Shown: positions 1 to 8,630, numbered from the stretch's first letter. The stretch: 22,078 bases of DNA from DATMXS01 sp050260275 (GCA_050260275.1 JBLNBX010000082.1:1-22078), one strand, 5' to 3'. Program-made: numbers and translations. The notes: generated from the sequence alone by a model not told the origin.

Positions 1-1969
1 GCCCATCCGCGCCGTGCAGGAAGGCTTGCAGGAAGTAGAGCGGAAATGGGGCAAGCGCCTGAAGGTGCTAGGCGTGGGCACGACCGGCTCGGGACGCGAG
101 CTGATTGCGGAGCTGGTGGGCGCCGACGTCGTGAACGACGAGATAACGGCCCACAAGACCGGCGCGCTGCACATATCGACCACGCTCGGCAGCGAGCCCG
201 TGGACACGATCTTCGAGATCGGCGGACAGGACTCGAAGTTCATCGCGATCGAGAACGGCGTAGTGGTCGATTTCGCCATGAACGAGGCCTGCGCGGCCGG
301 CACGGGATCCTTCCTGGAGGAACAGGCCGAGAAGCTCGGCATCTCGATCAAGGGCGAGTTCGCCCGTCTGGCGCTTTCGAGCGACAGCCCGACCCGGCTC
401 GGCGAGCGCTGCACGGTGTTCATGGAGCGCGACGTAACGGGCTGGCTGCACCGCGGCGAAACGGTGCCGAACCTGGTGGCGGGCCTGGCGTACTCGATCG
501 CGCTCAACTACCTCAACCGCGTCGTGCGGGGCCGGCGCATCGGAAAAGTCATCTATTTCCAGGGTGGAACCGCTTACAACGATTCCGTCGCCGCCGCGTT
601 CGCCTCAGTGCTGGGAAAGAAGATCACGATCCCGCCGCACAACGGCGTCATGGGCGCCATCGGCATGGCGCTCATCGCGCGCCAGTGGCACGAAGCGACC
701 CACGGCGTGAGCAAGTTCCGCGGATGGGACCTCGATCGCATCAAGTGGACCTCGCGCGACTTCGTCTGCAAAGCCTGCACGAACGTTTGCGACATAAAGG
801 AGTTCACCATAGAGGGCCAGAAGAGCTACTGGGGCGACAAGTGCTCCGACAAGTTCCGCAAGCCCTCAGCCACCGGGCGCAAGCCTGTTATCGACGACCT
901 GCTGGCTTTCAGGGACCAGGTCCTCGAGGAGGTAGTGGGGAAGATCACTTCCGGGAAGTTCACCCGGGAACCCGGACGGACGTACGTGGGTATACCCCGC
1001 GCGATGAGTACGTTCGAGCTGCTGCCGTTCTTCCAGGCGTACTTCAACGAACTGGGCGTCCGCACGGTGCTGTCTCCGATGACCGATCCCAAGATTGCCG
1101 CGGACGGCGTGGAGATGGCTACCGCGCAGCCCTGCTACCCGGTGGAGATAGCGCACGGACACACCAAGGCGCTGCTCGACGCGGGCGTGGACTACGTGCT
1201 GCTCGCCAACCTCATGAACGCCGAATCCAGCGAGGAGCGCATCCACGAGAACCACTACTGCCCCTGGAACCAGACGCTCCCGTGGGTGCTGTCATCCTGC
1301 CCTCGGCTGGAGCCGGAGAACAAGAAATTCCTCATCCCGACGCTGCACTTCCAGCTTGGGCGCGAGTACGTGGCGGAGGGCATGGAGCCCATCGCGCGGC
1401 GCCTGGGCTTTACGCGGCGGCAGAACGACCGCGCCGTGGATGCCGCATACGCCGCCCAGCGTGAGTTTCAGAGCCGCCTGCTCGCCGCCGGAAGGCGCGC
1501 GCTGGAGATACTCGACCAGACCGGCGAGCCGGGCATCCTTCTGGTCGGCCGCAGCTATAACATCTACGACCGGAACATCAACTGCGACGTGCCTTGCAAG
1601 CTGCGCACGCGTTACGGCGCGAACGTGATTCCGCTGGACTTCATCGTGACGGGCCGCGAGTCGGTCCGCGACCTGCACCCGAGCATGTACTGGTCCAGCG
1701 GCAAGAAGATCTTGGCGGCAGCCCGTCTGGCTGCTTCGCGGCCGAACCTGCACGTGATCTACATTTCGAACTTCAAGTGCGGCCCGGATTCCTACATCAA
1801 ACACTTCACGCGTGAAGCCGCCGGAAGCCCCTACCTGGTGCTCCAGTTCGACGGCCACGGCAACGACGCCGGCTACATGACCCGTTGCGAGGCCTACCTG
1901 GACAGCAAGGGCGTCCTGCGCTGCTACAAGCCCGAAGAGATCGCCCGCGGAGCCGAATACCATGCCTGA
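1..1969 (+). CDS. Acyl-CoA dehydratase activase (BcrAD/BadFG-type ATPase) with DUF2229-like region, 5' partial
   Basis: The frame is open to the left edge of the window, so the N-terminus lies outside; the GTG at 14 is internal to the family alignment and is not the likely start. Activases of this family hydrolyse ATP to inject an electron into 2-hydroxyacyl-CoA dehydratase or benzoyl-CoA reductase type enzymes. Visible are the ASKHA ATPase signatures GVGTTGSGREL and EIGGQDSKF. The two cysteines that ligate the bridging [4Fe-4S] cluster in HgdC-type activases are present in NEACAAGTG and ERCTVFMERD. A Cys-rich segment follows (CKACTNVC, then a CSDK Cys), then a DUF2229-like region starting near YVGIPRAMS with further Cys (AQPCYPVE, NHYCPWN), and a C-terminal part with NINCDVPCK and FKCGPDSY. 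The next gene begins inside this one (8-base overlap), so the two are translationally coupled. In some bacteria both halves form one very long protein. The physiological substrate cannot be read from the sequence. Confidence 0.88.
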   Translation, partial: PIRAVQEGLQEVERKWGKRLKVLGVGTTGSGRELIAELVGADVVNDEITAHKTGALHISTTLGSEPVDTIFEIGGQDSKFIAIENGVVVDFAMNEACAAGTGSFLEEQAEKLGISIKGEFARLALSSDSPTRLGERCTVFMERDVTGWLHRGETVPNLVAGLAYSIALNYLNRVVRGRRIGKVIYFQGGTAYNDSVAAAFASVLGKKITIPPHNGVMGAIGMALIARQWHEATHGVSKFRGWDLDRIKWTSRDFVCKACTNVCDIKEFTIEGQKSYWGDKCSDKFRKPSATGRKPVIDDLLAFRDQVLEEVVGKITSGKFTREPGRTYVGIPRAMSTFELLPFFQAYFNELGVRTVLSPMTDPKIAADGVEMATAQPCYPVEIAHGHTKALLDAGVDYVLLANLMNAESSEERIHENHYCPWNQTLPWVLSSCPRLEPENKKFLIPTLHFQLGREYVAEGMEPIARRLGFTRRQNDRAVDAAYAAQREFQSRLLAAGRRALEILDQTGEPGILLVGRSYNIYDRNINCDVPCKLRTRYGANVIPLDFIVTGRESVRDLHPSMYWSSGKKILAAARLAASRPNLHVIYISNFKCGPDSYIKHFTREAAGSPYLVLQFDGHGNDAGYMTRCEAYLDSKGVLRCYKPEEIARGAEYHA

Positions 1970-3248
1970 ACCCCGCACCGACCTCGACAGCTCGCTCAAG
2001 GAAAACCTTGACAACTCGCTCAAGGGGAAGAAGATCTACATCCCGCCGATGGCCTATGGCAGCGGACGCGCATTCGCCTCGGCCTTCCGTGCGCTGGGCC
2101 TGGACGCGGATATTACCCCGCCGTCGAACCACCGCACACGGGAGCTCGGAGCTAAGTTCACCTCGGGCGACGAGTGTTACCCGGCGAAGGTGACCATCGG
2201 CGATTTCTTCCGCGTGCTGGAGACGCCTGGCAACGATCCCGCGCGCACTGTCTTCTTCATGCCGACAGCGGAGGGCCCGTGCCGGTTTGGCCAGTACGCG
2301 CCCTACCTGCGCAAGGTTCTGGACGAGAACGGCTATCCCCACACCGAGATACTGTCGCCTACCTCGCAGAACTCCTATGCCGGGCTCGGACCCGCGGCGG
2401 GCGCTTTCATCCGCACCGGCTGGCGCACACTGGTCGCCGCGGAGATCTTGCAGAAGCTGCTCACCAAGACCCGGCCGTATGAGCTTGAGAAGGGCCAGAC
2501 CGAAGCGGTGTTCGAAGAGTCGCTGGACGACCTATGTAACACCATCGAGAATACGCCCGTGAACCCGCCCGTGCAGCTCGCCGCCATGCGGGATTCGCTC
2601 ATCCGCTGCCGCGACCGCTTCCGGAAGATCCCGGTCCGCAAGGATCGCAATTTCCCCCTGATCGGCATCGTGGGTGAGATTTTCTGCCGCCTGCATGCGT
2701 TCTCGAATGAGGACCTGGTGCGCCGCCTGGAGGAGTACGAAGCCGAGGCGTGGCTTTCGGACATCTGCGAGTGGGTGTGGTACACCATCGCCGAGCAGTT
2801 CCGGAAGCTCGCACTGGTGCGCAAGAAGTACTCGTTTGAGGCGGTGAAGACCTGGGTTCGAAAGAAGGTCCAGGCGCACGACGAGCATGTGCTGCTCGAA
2901 ACCGTCAAGCAGGACCTGGCGGACCGCATGGAGCCGGACATCAACGAGGTGATCGAGTGCGCGCGGCCGTATCTTCCGGTGGACGGCGCAATGGGCGAGA
3001 TGGTGCTGAACGTGGGCAAGACCGTCTACCTCGCCAGGAAGGGCGTCCACGGCATCATCGACATCAGCCCGTTCACGTGCATGAACGGCATCGTGTCGGA
3101 GGCGGTGTATCCCAGGGTTTCGCGCGACCTGGGCGGCTTGCCGATCCGGAATTTCTACTTCGACGGCACGCAGAGCGACCTTGACCGCGACCTCGGCGTG
3201 TACCTCGAGCTGGCGCGCTCCTACCAGCGCCGGCAGAATCACAAGTAG
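1962..3248 (+). CDS. 2-hydroxyacyl-CoA dehydratase-related protein, C-terminal partner of the CoA activase
   Basis: This 428-residue protein starts at an ATG lying inside the stop of the preceding activase gene (shared bases 1962-1969), the usual sign of translational coupling. It has no signal peptide or membrane segment, so it should be cytoplasmic. Scattered conserved-looking Cys (SGDECYPAK, EGPCRFGQY, PFTCMNGIV) and the C-terminal part with the ISPFTCMNG motif resemble the dehydratase D-component/HgdB-like region found at the end of the long single-chain CoA-activase proteins. From family knowledge it would work with the activase as an Fe-S electron-transfer or dehydratase-like module. 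No separate catalytic dehydratase A/B genes lie in the window, so the real substrate and even the enzymatic status are unknown. Confidence 0.8.
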   Translation: MPEPRTDLDSSLKENLDNSLKGKKIYIPPMAYGSGRAFASAFRALGLDADITPPSNHRTRELGAKFTSGDECYPAKVTIGDFFRVLETPGNDPARTVFFMPTAEGPCRFGQYAPYLRKVLDENGYPHTEILSPTSQNSYAGLGPAAGAFIRTGWRTLVAAEILQKLLTKTRPYELEKGQTEAVFEESLDDLCNTIENTPVNPPVQLAAMRDSLIRCRDRFRKIPVRKDRNFPLIGIVGEIFCRLHAFSNEDLVRRLEEYEAEAWLSDICEWVWYTIAEQFRKLALVRKKYSFEAVKTWVRKKVQAHDEHVLLETVKQDLADRMEPDINEVIECARPYLPVDGAMGEMVLNVGKTVYLARKGVHGIIDISPFTCMNGIVSEAVYPRVSRDLGGLPIRNFYFDGTQSDLDRDLGVYLELARSYQRRQNHK

Positions 3249-3255
3249 GCGGAGC

Positions 3256-3287
3256 GCCGGCGCGGCACGCCCCGAGCGCGCGCCGGC
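3256..3287 (+). terminator. GC-rich hairpin after the CoA-activase genes
   Basis: A perfect 9-base inverted repeat (GCCGGCGCG at 3256-3264, CGCGCCGGC at 3279-3287) lies 8 bases after the stop of the dehydratase-related gene. No T-tract follows, so if it terminates transcription it is not a classical intrinsic terminator. In DNA this GC-rich such a stem can also occur by chance. Confidence 0.35.
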
Positions 3288-3372
3288 CATCTACGCCCGA
3301 GACCTGCTCAGAGCGCCCGGATCGATCCAACCCTCCCGCGCCTGTTAAGATAGAGGACTTGCCGGAAGCTGT

Positions 3373-4929
3373 ATGGACCATATCCTGTCGATAATCCTGT
3401 TCTGGCCCATTGTGGGGCTGCTCGTTCTTCTGGCGATCCCCTCGTCGCGCCCTAAATGGGTGAAGATCTGGGCGAATATCGCCGCGTTCGCCGGCTTCGC
3501 GCTATGCCTGCCGCTGGCCTTCGCGTTCGACCGCACGAAGGATTTTCAGTTCGAAGAGCGCCTGAACTGGATTCCCTCGATTGGAGCCTCGTACTACCTC
3601 GGAATCGACGGACTCAGCCTGTTGCTGGTCTTGCTCACCGGCCTGATCGGCTTCATTGCCGTGCTGTCGAGCTGGAACGCCATTGATACGCGCATAAAGG
3701 AGTACTACGCAAACTTCCTGTTCCTGCAGACGGCCATGCTGGGCGTCTTCATGGTCCGCGACGCCCTGATGTTCTTCGTGTTCTGGGAAATCGGTCTGGT
3801 GCCGATGTACTTCATCATCGCCATCTGGGGCGGCCCGCGGCGGTCGTACGCGGCTATCAAGTTCCTGGTTTACACGCTGGTCGGGTCCATCCTGATGCTG
3901 CTCGGCATACTGACGCTTTACTTCGAGCACTATGCCGAGTTCCAGACCTACAGCTTTGCGATATCCGACCTGCTGCGCACCACCGTTCCGCCGGCCGTGC
4001 AGTGGTGGGTGTTCTGGGCGTTCTTCATAGGCTTCGCCGTGAAGGTGCCCATGTTCCCCTTCCACACCTGGCTTCCGGACGCGCACACGGAGGCGCCCAC
4101 GGCGGGCTCGGTGATCCTTGCGAGCGTGCTGCTGAAGATGGGAGCGTACGGATTCCTGCGGTTCTCGCTTCCGCTGCTGCCCGACGCCGCGAAAGACCCG
4201 GCGGTTGTCACCGTGATGTCGGTGCTGTCGATCATCGCGATAGTCTACGGCGCCCTTGTGTGCCTGATGCAGAAGGACTGGAAGAAGCTGATCGCGTATT
4301 CATCGGTGAGCCACATGGGGTTCATCACGCTGGGCATCTTCGCCCTGAACCCGGTGGGCATCGCGGGGTCGATCATCCAGCAGATCAACCACGGCATCTC
4401 GACCGGCATGCTGTTCCTGATCGTCGGCATCGTTTACGAGCGCAGGCACACGCGCGAGATCGCCGAATACGGCGGGCTGATGCGAGTGATGCCGGTGTTC
4501 ACGCTCGTGTTCTTCGTGGCGGCGCTCAGTTCCATGGGCATGCCGGGGTTGAACGGGTTCATTGGCGAGTTCGCCATTCTGCAGGGCGCGTGGCAGATGT
4601 CCGTCAACTGGGCGTTCTGGTGCGCGGTGGGAATCGCGATGGGCGCGGCATATCTCATCTGGCTTTTCCAGCGGACGATGCTGGGCAACCTGAACCCGAA
4701 AAACACGGGGCTCAAGGACCTGTCGGCGCGCGAGATAGCCGTATTCGCCCCGCTGCTGGCGCTGGCGTTCTTCATCGGCCTGTATCCGAAGCCGCTGTTC
4801 AGCGTTCTGGAGCGGCCGGCCGCACAGATCGTCGAGCGCGTGCGCCCCGGCTATCACGCCGAACACAAGCTGCCTAATCCGCTGGCTTCCGGCGCGATCG
4901 CGCGTGCGGACGCGGCGGCTGGCAACTGA
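3373..4929 (+). CDS. nuoM: NADH-quinone oxidoreductase subunit M (complex I antiporter-like subunit)
   Basis: The 518-residue, highly hydrophobic protein has the usual NuoM length (about 500 residues) and about 14 membrane segments. NuoM is a proton-pumping antiporter-like subunit of the membrane arm of complex I. Key proton-path residues are visible: Glu139 in VFWEIGLVPMYF, Lys224 in FAVKVPMFPFHTW, and Lys255 in VLLKMGAYGFLRF within the TEAPTAGS region. A Shine-Dalgarno GGAAG sits four bases before the ATG at 3373. The normal neighbours nuoL and nuoN are absent: upstream are CoA-activase genes and downstream a convergent radical SAM gene. The motif set fits NuoM better than MrpD or formate hydrogenlyase homologues, but assignment to complex I rests on family resemblance. 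It may complete a complex I encoded elsewhere, or be an extra copy. Confidence 0.93.
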   Translation: MDHILSIILFWPIVGLLVLLAIPSSRPKWVKIWANIAAFAGFALCLPLAFAFDRTKDFQFEERLNWIPSIGASYYLGIDGLSLLLVLLTGLIGFIAVLSSWNAIDTRIKEYYANFLFLQTAMLGVFMVRDALMFFVFWEIGLVPMYFIIAIWGGPRRSYAAIKFLVYTLVGSILMLLGILTLYFEHYAEFQTYSFAISDLLRTTVPPAVQWWVFWAFFIGFAVKVPMFPFHTWLPDAHTEAPTAGSVILASVLLKMGAYGFLRFSLPLLPDAAKDPAVVTVMSVLSIIAIVYGALVCLMQKDWKKLIAYSSVSHMGFITLGIFALNPVGIAGSIIQQINHGISTGMLFLIVGIVYERRHTREIAEYGGLMRVMPVFTLVFFVAALSSMGMPGLNGFIGEFAILQGAWQMSVNWAFWCAVGIAMGAAYLIWLFQRTMLGNLNPKNTGLKDLSAREIAVFAPLLALAFFIGLYPKPLFSVLERPAAQIVERVRPGYHAEHKLPNPLASGAIARADAAAGN

Positions 4930-5013
4930 GCGCACGGCAAGACCGCCGATTCCGCGCTGTTAAGTCCGCCTCAGCTCCTGAGCTGCCCGCGTTATCTGTC
5001 TGCGATCGCGGCG

Positions 5014-6054
5014 CTAGGATGCACCACGGGACCGCTTCGGTGGCCGCAGCAGCCTGCGCGGAAGCTTGGAGAAATAGACCAGCCGCTCGCTGATGGGCAG
5101 CGCGCGCCGCACTGTGCGCCCGTGCAGAACCAGGCTCCCCGCCACTAACAGCGGGTGGGGAATAGTCGCGCAGCACCGGCTGCAAATATCGATCTCGCCC
5201 CCGCGGCGCGCGGCGTGCAGCCGCCGCATATTCTGCATCATGGGCGAGTTCCAAATGGCCTCAAGCGGCTCGCGCGTCAGGTTTCCGGCGGGCGCTCCGT
5301 CGAGCATATAGCTCTGGCAGCACGGGTACACGTCGCCGTTGTGCTTGACGTACATGGGGCCGCGCCAGAGGTAGTGGCAGGGATAGCGCCAGTCGCGGAT
5401 GTCGGGCCGGGCGTCAGGCTGAAGCAGGTTGGTCTCATCCTCCTTGATGCGCACCTGGTCCACGCCGGGCACGGAGCGCCAGAAGCGGATGAACTCGTCC
5501 ACTTCGCCCGCGTTGCGCTCCATGCGCACCATCTGCACGACGATGTGCAGCCGCGAGCCTCGTTCAGCCTTCATGCGGCAGAAGCGGACGAAGTTGTCGC
5601 GCACACGCTCGAACTTCGCGCCCTTGCGGTAGAACTCGAACGTTTCGGGAGACGCGCCGTCGAAACTGAGTGTGATGTGCTCGAGCGGGGTCGCGAGCAG
5701 GCGCTCTGCCATGCGCTCGTCGAGAAGAACGCCGTTGGTAGAGATCAGGGGCGAGATGCCGAGCTTCGCGCACCGCTCGATGCGTGTGAAGATTTCCGGG
5801 TCGAGCAGCGGTTCGCCCAGGCCGATCAGCATCATGTGCTCGGCGCTCGCGCCCGCGCCTGCGAGCAGGCTGTCGAACACTGCGCCGGGCATGTCCTCTT
5901 TGGGTTGAGGGTGGCTCTCCCGGGCGCACATCGGACAGTACAGGTTGCACTTCGCCGTGGTCTCGACGATGTACTCTACCGGCAGGCCGCGGGGCTTCCG
6001 CGTTCGCCGCAGATAGCTCCACAGCAGGCGGGCCCGGTTCAGCGCTCGTATCAA
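5014..6054 (-). CDS. Radical SAM/SPASM domain protein
   Basis: The N-terminal radical SAM core carries the [4Fe-4S]/SAM motif CNLYCPMC (Cys36, 40 and 43 from the chosen start) and the GLGEP motif that binds the SAM amino group. A C-terminal SPASM region has Cys at about 226, 245, 246, 291, 294 and 295 (YPCCQS, DICSRCC), expected to bind one or two auxiliary Fe-S clusters. No ATG precedes the conserved part at a sensible distance: the longest open frame starts at 6495 and would run antisense through the small membrane-protein gene, and its extra N-terminus is Arg/Pro-rich shadow sequence. I chose TTG at 6054, giving 346 residues, with GGAG two bases upstream of it; this start is uncertain. Family members modify peptides or other substrates, often with a peptide precursor nearby. 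None is obvious here, so the substrate is unknown. Confidence 0.82.
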   Translation of the reverse strand: MIRALNRARLLWSYLRRTRKPRGLPVEYIVETTAKCNLYCPMCARESHPQPKEDMPGAVFDSLLAGAGASAEHMMLIGLGEPLLDPEIFTRIERCAKLGISPLISTNGVLLDERMAERLLATPLEHITLSFDGASPETFEFYRKGAKFERVRDNFVRFCRMKAERGSRLHIVVQMVRMERNAGEVDEFIRFWRSVPGVDQVRIKEDETNLLQPDARPDIRDWRYPCHYLWRGPMYVKHNGDVYPCCQSYMLDGAPAGNLTREPLEAIWNSPMMQNMRRLHAARRGGEIDICSRCCATIPHPLLVAGSLVLHGRTVRRALPISERLVYFSKLPRRLLRPPKRSRGAS

Positions 6055-6111
6055 GTCTCCATTGTAGGATCGCGCGCGCCGCGCTTTTCGTATCACTCTA
6101 TGGAGGCGGCG

Positions 6112-6474
6112 ATGGGTGTGCTTATGTTCGGGCTGCTGCTTTGCTTCGTGCTGGCGCTTGTGGCCATGTATCAGGACCAGCGCCGGCGCGAGATGGAGCA
6201 CCGCGAACGGATGGCGGCCATGGCCAGCGGGCAGCCCTGGCCGCAGCCGACTGTTTCGCAGGATCCGGACGCCGCCGCGCGCGCCTATCTGCGCCGGGGC
6301 CTCATCTGGCTGTTTTTCGGAATCGGCGTGTTCCTGGCGCTGACCTTTGCCGCCTGGACCCTTCCGCCTTCCGGGCAGGACTCTCTGAGGCGGCTCGCGT
6401 TCGCGGGCATCGTTCCGGCCGCTGTCGGGGCCGCGTACCTCGTCTGTTACGCGAACGAGAGGCAGCGCGGGTGA
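6112..6474 (+). CDS. Small membrane protein, three predicted transmembrane segments
   Basis: The 120-residue protein starts at ATG 6112, preceded by GGAGG with a 5-base spacer; an in-frame ATG at 6100 is possible but overlaps that Shine-Dalgarno site. It has an N-terminal hydrophobic segment (about residues 2-19). A charged cytoplasmic-looking stretch follows (QDQRRREMEHRERMAAM), then a Pro-rich linker and two C-terminal membrane segments (about 62-82 and 94-112). This layout resembles the DUF6249-type small membrane proteins that often accompany anti-sigma or signalling genes, but I do not recognise a precise family. It is transcribed divergently from the radical SAM gene (57 bases apart) and converges with the SpoIID-fusion gene, whose stop lies 18 bases away. 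Confidence 0.75.
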   Translation: MGVLMFGLLLCFVLALVAMYQDQRRREMEHRERMAAMASGQPWPQPTVSQDPDAAARAYLRRGLIWLFFGIGVFLALTFAAWTLPPSGQDSLRRLAFAGIVPAAVGAAYLVCYANERQRG

Positions 6475-6491
6475 CGGCGGCTCTGGCAGCG

Positions 6492-8630
6492 TCAATCTAC
6501 ATCTTCAGGCAGCCCGGTTTCGAGCCAGCCGAGCACCAAATCCAGCCCACGTTGAGCCACCAGCCGCGCCACCCGGCTGCGCGGGTCGCGCTCTGAGAGG
6601 TATTCCACCAGCCCCTCGCGAAACCAGGCGGGCAGCCCTTCGCGCGCGCGGCTCTCAATGGCTACGTGCAGCGCCTCGTGCAGCAGAGTGCGCTCGAGAG
6701 TGCCCGCGCTGCGCAGCACCGAGGCGGGCTGCATGTGCACGATGCCGTCGCGCGTGACGCCCGCGGCGTTACCGCCGAACGGCGTGGCGTCTCGGAACGC
6801 CGCCACAGTCGGGTAGAACCGGAACTGCGGCCTCCGCCCGACCCGGATCCGGCTGCGCTGTTCGGCTTCCGCTACGGCCTTATCGGCCAACGCCGGCAGG
6901 CCGGCATCCGCGCCGGGGCGCGTGGTCCAGACCTCGGAGCGCTCGCCAATCAGCCGCGTCCAGCGGAAGCCCGATGCGCCGCGGCTGACCGTCGTCCCCG
7001 GATAGTACCAGGCCAGAATCTCGCGGTAGCTGCGTCCGGCCGCGCCCATGGCGCGGGCGCCAGCCTGGCACAACCCAATGCCGTGCCCCGCGCCGCGGCC
7101 CCGAAACTCCACCGCCGAGCCGCCGTCACGGGCTTCGTATCGCGTGCTGCGCAGCAGGTTCCACCCGAGCGCCTGCCCGATGGCGGTGTTGAACGCGGAT
7201 GCGGGCAGCCTCAACGCTCCGAAGCGAACTGTTTCCGCACGCCCGGAAGCGGTGCGCGAGGCAATTTCGAAGCCGCCCGCCTCATCGGTGACACGGAAAC
7301 CTGCGGCGGCGAGCGCGCGGGCGATGTCCCGGACTGAAAGCGTGGCGCTCCAATCCAGCCGCGGGCAGAAGGGATCTTCGCGCCGCGCGAGGTACGGACC
7401 GGCGGCGTCGGCCTCGGTGACACCGCCGCAGTTCGCGTGATAGTACGCGGCAGCCGGACGGCCTTCATACCAGAGGATCTCGCCCTCGGTGGCGCGGGCG
7501 GCGGCCCGGACGCGCTCAGTTACGGCGGCAAGGCGCACGTCCTGACAATGGGTGGTGTCGCAGAAATCGAAGCCCTCTGCCGAGTGGCGGCCTCGAAAGC
7601 GGTGCGCGTAGGTGCGCGCCGCCACAGCCATGGCTTTCAGCGCCTCGGTGGAGTCAAGCACCGTGGCTTCCCCGGCCAGCACAGCCGCGACGTACTCCTC
7701 CGGGGAGAGCGTGATGATTTCGCCATCGCGCCGGCTGGCCCAGTGCAGGCGGATTTTGTAACCCGCGGCCGGTGCGGGGGCGGCCGGGGGCGGTTTCTGC
7801 GCCGGAGTCGCGCTGCCCTGCGAGCGGGCCCAGGCGCGGAACACCTCCCGCGCCACTGGCGCCGCATCCGCGCCACCCTGCCCCCGCTCGAGGTAGACGG
7901 CGACGACGATGCGCGGATCGCGCGACGGGGCGAACCCAGCGAACCAGGCGTGCGTGTACCCGCCGTTTCCCGCGGTGCCCGTACCCGTCTTTCCGGCGAT
8001 TTCAAGGCCAGGAACCGCCGCGAGCCTCCCCGTGCCGTACCTGACACACCCCTCCAGCCCGAGCAGCACCGGCTTCAGCTCAGGGCTTCGCGCCACTCGA
8101 AGCGCGAGCGAACGCCACGCGCGCGCCAGATCGTACGGGGTGACCTCGATGCGAGCCTCGCCAACGGCCTGAAGCGCCAGCTCGTCGGGAGTCCCGGCCG
8201 CGGTGACGCGGCCCGCTGGCTGGAGCGCGCGCGCCAGCTCGGGTGGACTCAGCCGCCGCGCCATCGTCGTGAAGTAGTGGTTGCAGGAGTACGCGAGCGC
8301 CGCCTCCGCATCGAGCGGAGTACCCGCGGGATGCGAGCAGTCGAGTTGGTGCCCCCCGATCCGCACGCGCCCGGGACACGAGAGCGAGGCCTCGGGCTTG
8401 AACCGCCCGGACCGTATGAGCGCCTCAAGCGTGAACGGCTTGACGACGGAACCGGGACGCGCGAACGTCTGGCGGGCGGCGCCGCGCGGGTGCTCTGCCA
8501 GCACGGCTCCGGTGCGGGCGTCGAGTACGACCACCGCGCCCGTGCGTCCCTGCATGAACCTGGGGAGGTCCGGGTTGAAGGCGGCCGCCGCTAAGCAAAG
8601 CAGCGAAGCGGAGATGAGTCCGGTGGGCAC
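6492..8630 (-). CDS. Three-domain cell-wall protein: penicillin-binding transpeptidase + SpoIID/LytB + MA-type peptidase-like domain
   Basis: The 712-residue protein begins with a short signal-like hydrophobic stretch (ISASLLCLAAAAF). Domain 1 (about 25-270) has the three transpeptidase motifs: Ser61-x-x-Lys64 in RPGSVVKPF, Ser115-x-Asn117 in AYSCNHYF, and Lys214-Thr-Gly in IAGKTGTG. A Pro/Ala linker (about 275-290) leads to domain 2 (about 291-550), a SpoIID/LytB domain with the putative catalytic Glu321 before EALKAMAVAARTYAHRF and the signature GRGAGHGIGLCQAGA. SpoIID enzymes are lytic transglycosylases acting on denuded glycan. Domain 3 (about 595-705) has a zinc-peptidase motif HEALH (651-655) and a downstream Glu672 in AWFREGLVEYL, as in peptidase MA/gluzincin-like folds. 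The start is a GTG without a good ribosome-binding site; an in-frame TGA lies 16 codons upstream, so the true start cannot be much earlier. It is probably periplasmic or lipid-anchored. Confidence 0.85.
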   Translation of the reverse strand: MPTGLISASLLCLAAAAFNPDLPRFMQGRTGAVVVLDARTGAVLAEHPRGAARQTFARPGSVVKPFTLEALIRSGRFKPEASLSCPGRVRIGGHQLDCSHPAGTPLDAEAALAYSCNHYFTTMARRLSPPELARALQPAGRVTAAGTPDELALQAVGEARIEVTPYDLARAWRSLALRVARSPELKPVLLGLEGCVRYGTGRLAAVPGLEIAGKTGTGTAGNGGYTHAWFAGFAPSRDPRIVVAVYLERGQGGADAAPVAREVFRAWARSQGSATPAQKPPPAAPAPAAGYKIRLHWASRRDGEIITLSPEEYVAAVLAGEATVLDSTEALKAMAVAARTYAHRFRGRHSAEGFDFCDTTHCQDVRLAAVTERVRAAARATEGEILWYEGRPAAAYYHANCGGVTEADAAGPYLARREDPFCPRLDWSATLSVRDIARALAAAGFRVTDEAGGFEIASRTASGRAETVRFGALRLPASAFNTAIGQALGWNLLRSTRYEARDGGSAVEFRGRGAGHGIGLCQAGARAMGAAGRSYREILAWYYPGTTVSRGASGFRWTRLIGERSEVWTTRPGADAGLPALADKAVAEAEQRSRIRVGRRPQFRFYPTVAAFRDATPFGGNAAGVTRDGIVHMQPASVLRSAGTLERTLLHEALHVAIESRAREGLPAWFREGLVEYLSERDPRSRVARLVAQRGLDLVLGWLETGLPEDVD

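Noticed and set aside
4972..4985. CAGCTC/GAGCTG inverted repeat between the convergent nuoM and radical SAM genes as a bidirectional terminator.
   Set aside because: The loop is only two bases, the stem is short and no T-tract follows; support is too weak.
5155..6111. Long plus-strand frame (5155-6474) that could be called as a single 439-residue protein.
   Set aside because: Its first two-thirds are antisense to the radical SAM gene and show no family; only the part from 6112 looks like a protein.
7437..8594. A 385-residue plus-strand frame opposite the SpoIID-fusion gene.
   Set aside because: Arg/Gly-rich antisense shadow typical of high-GC codon usage; the minus-strand frame carries all the conserved motifs.
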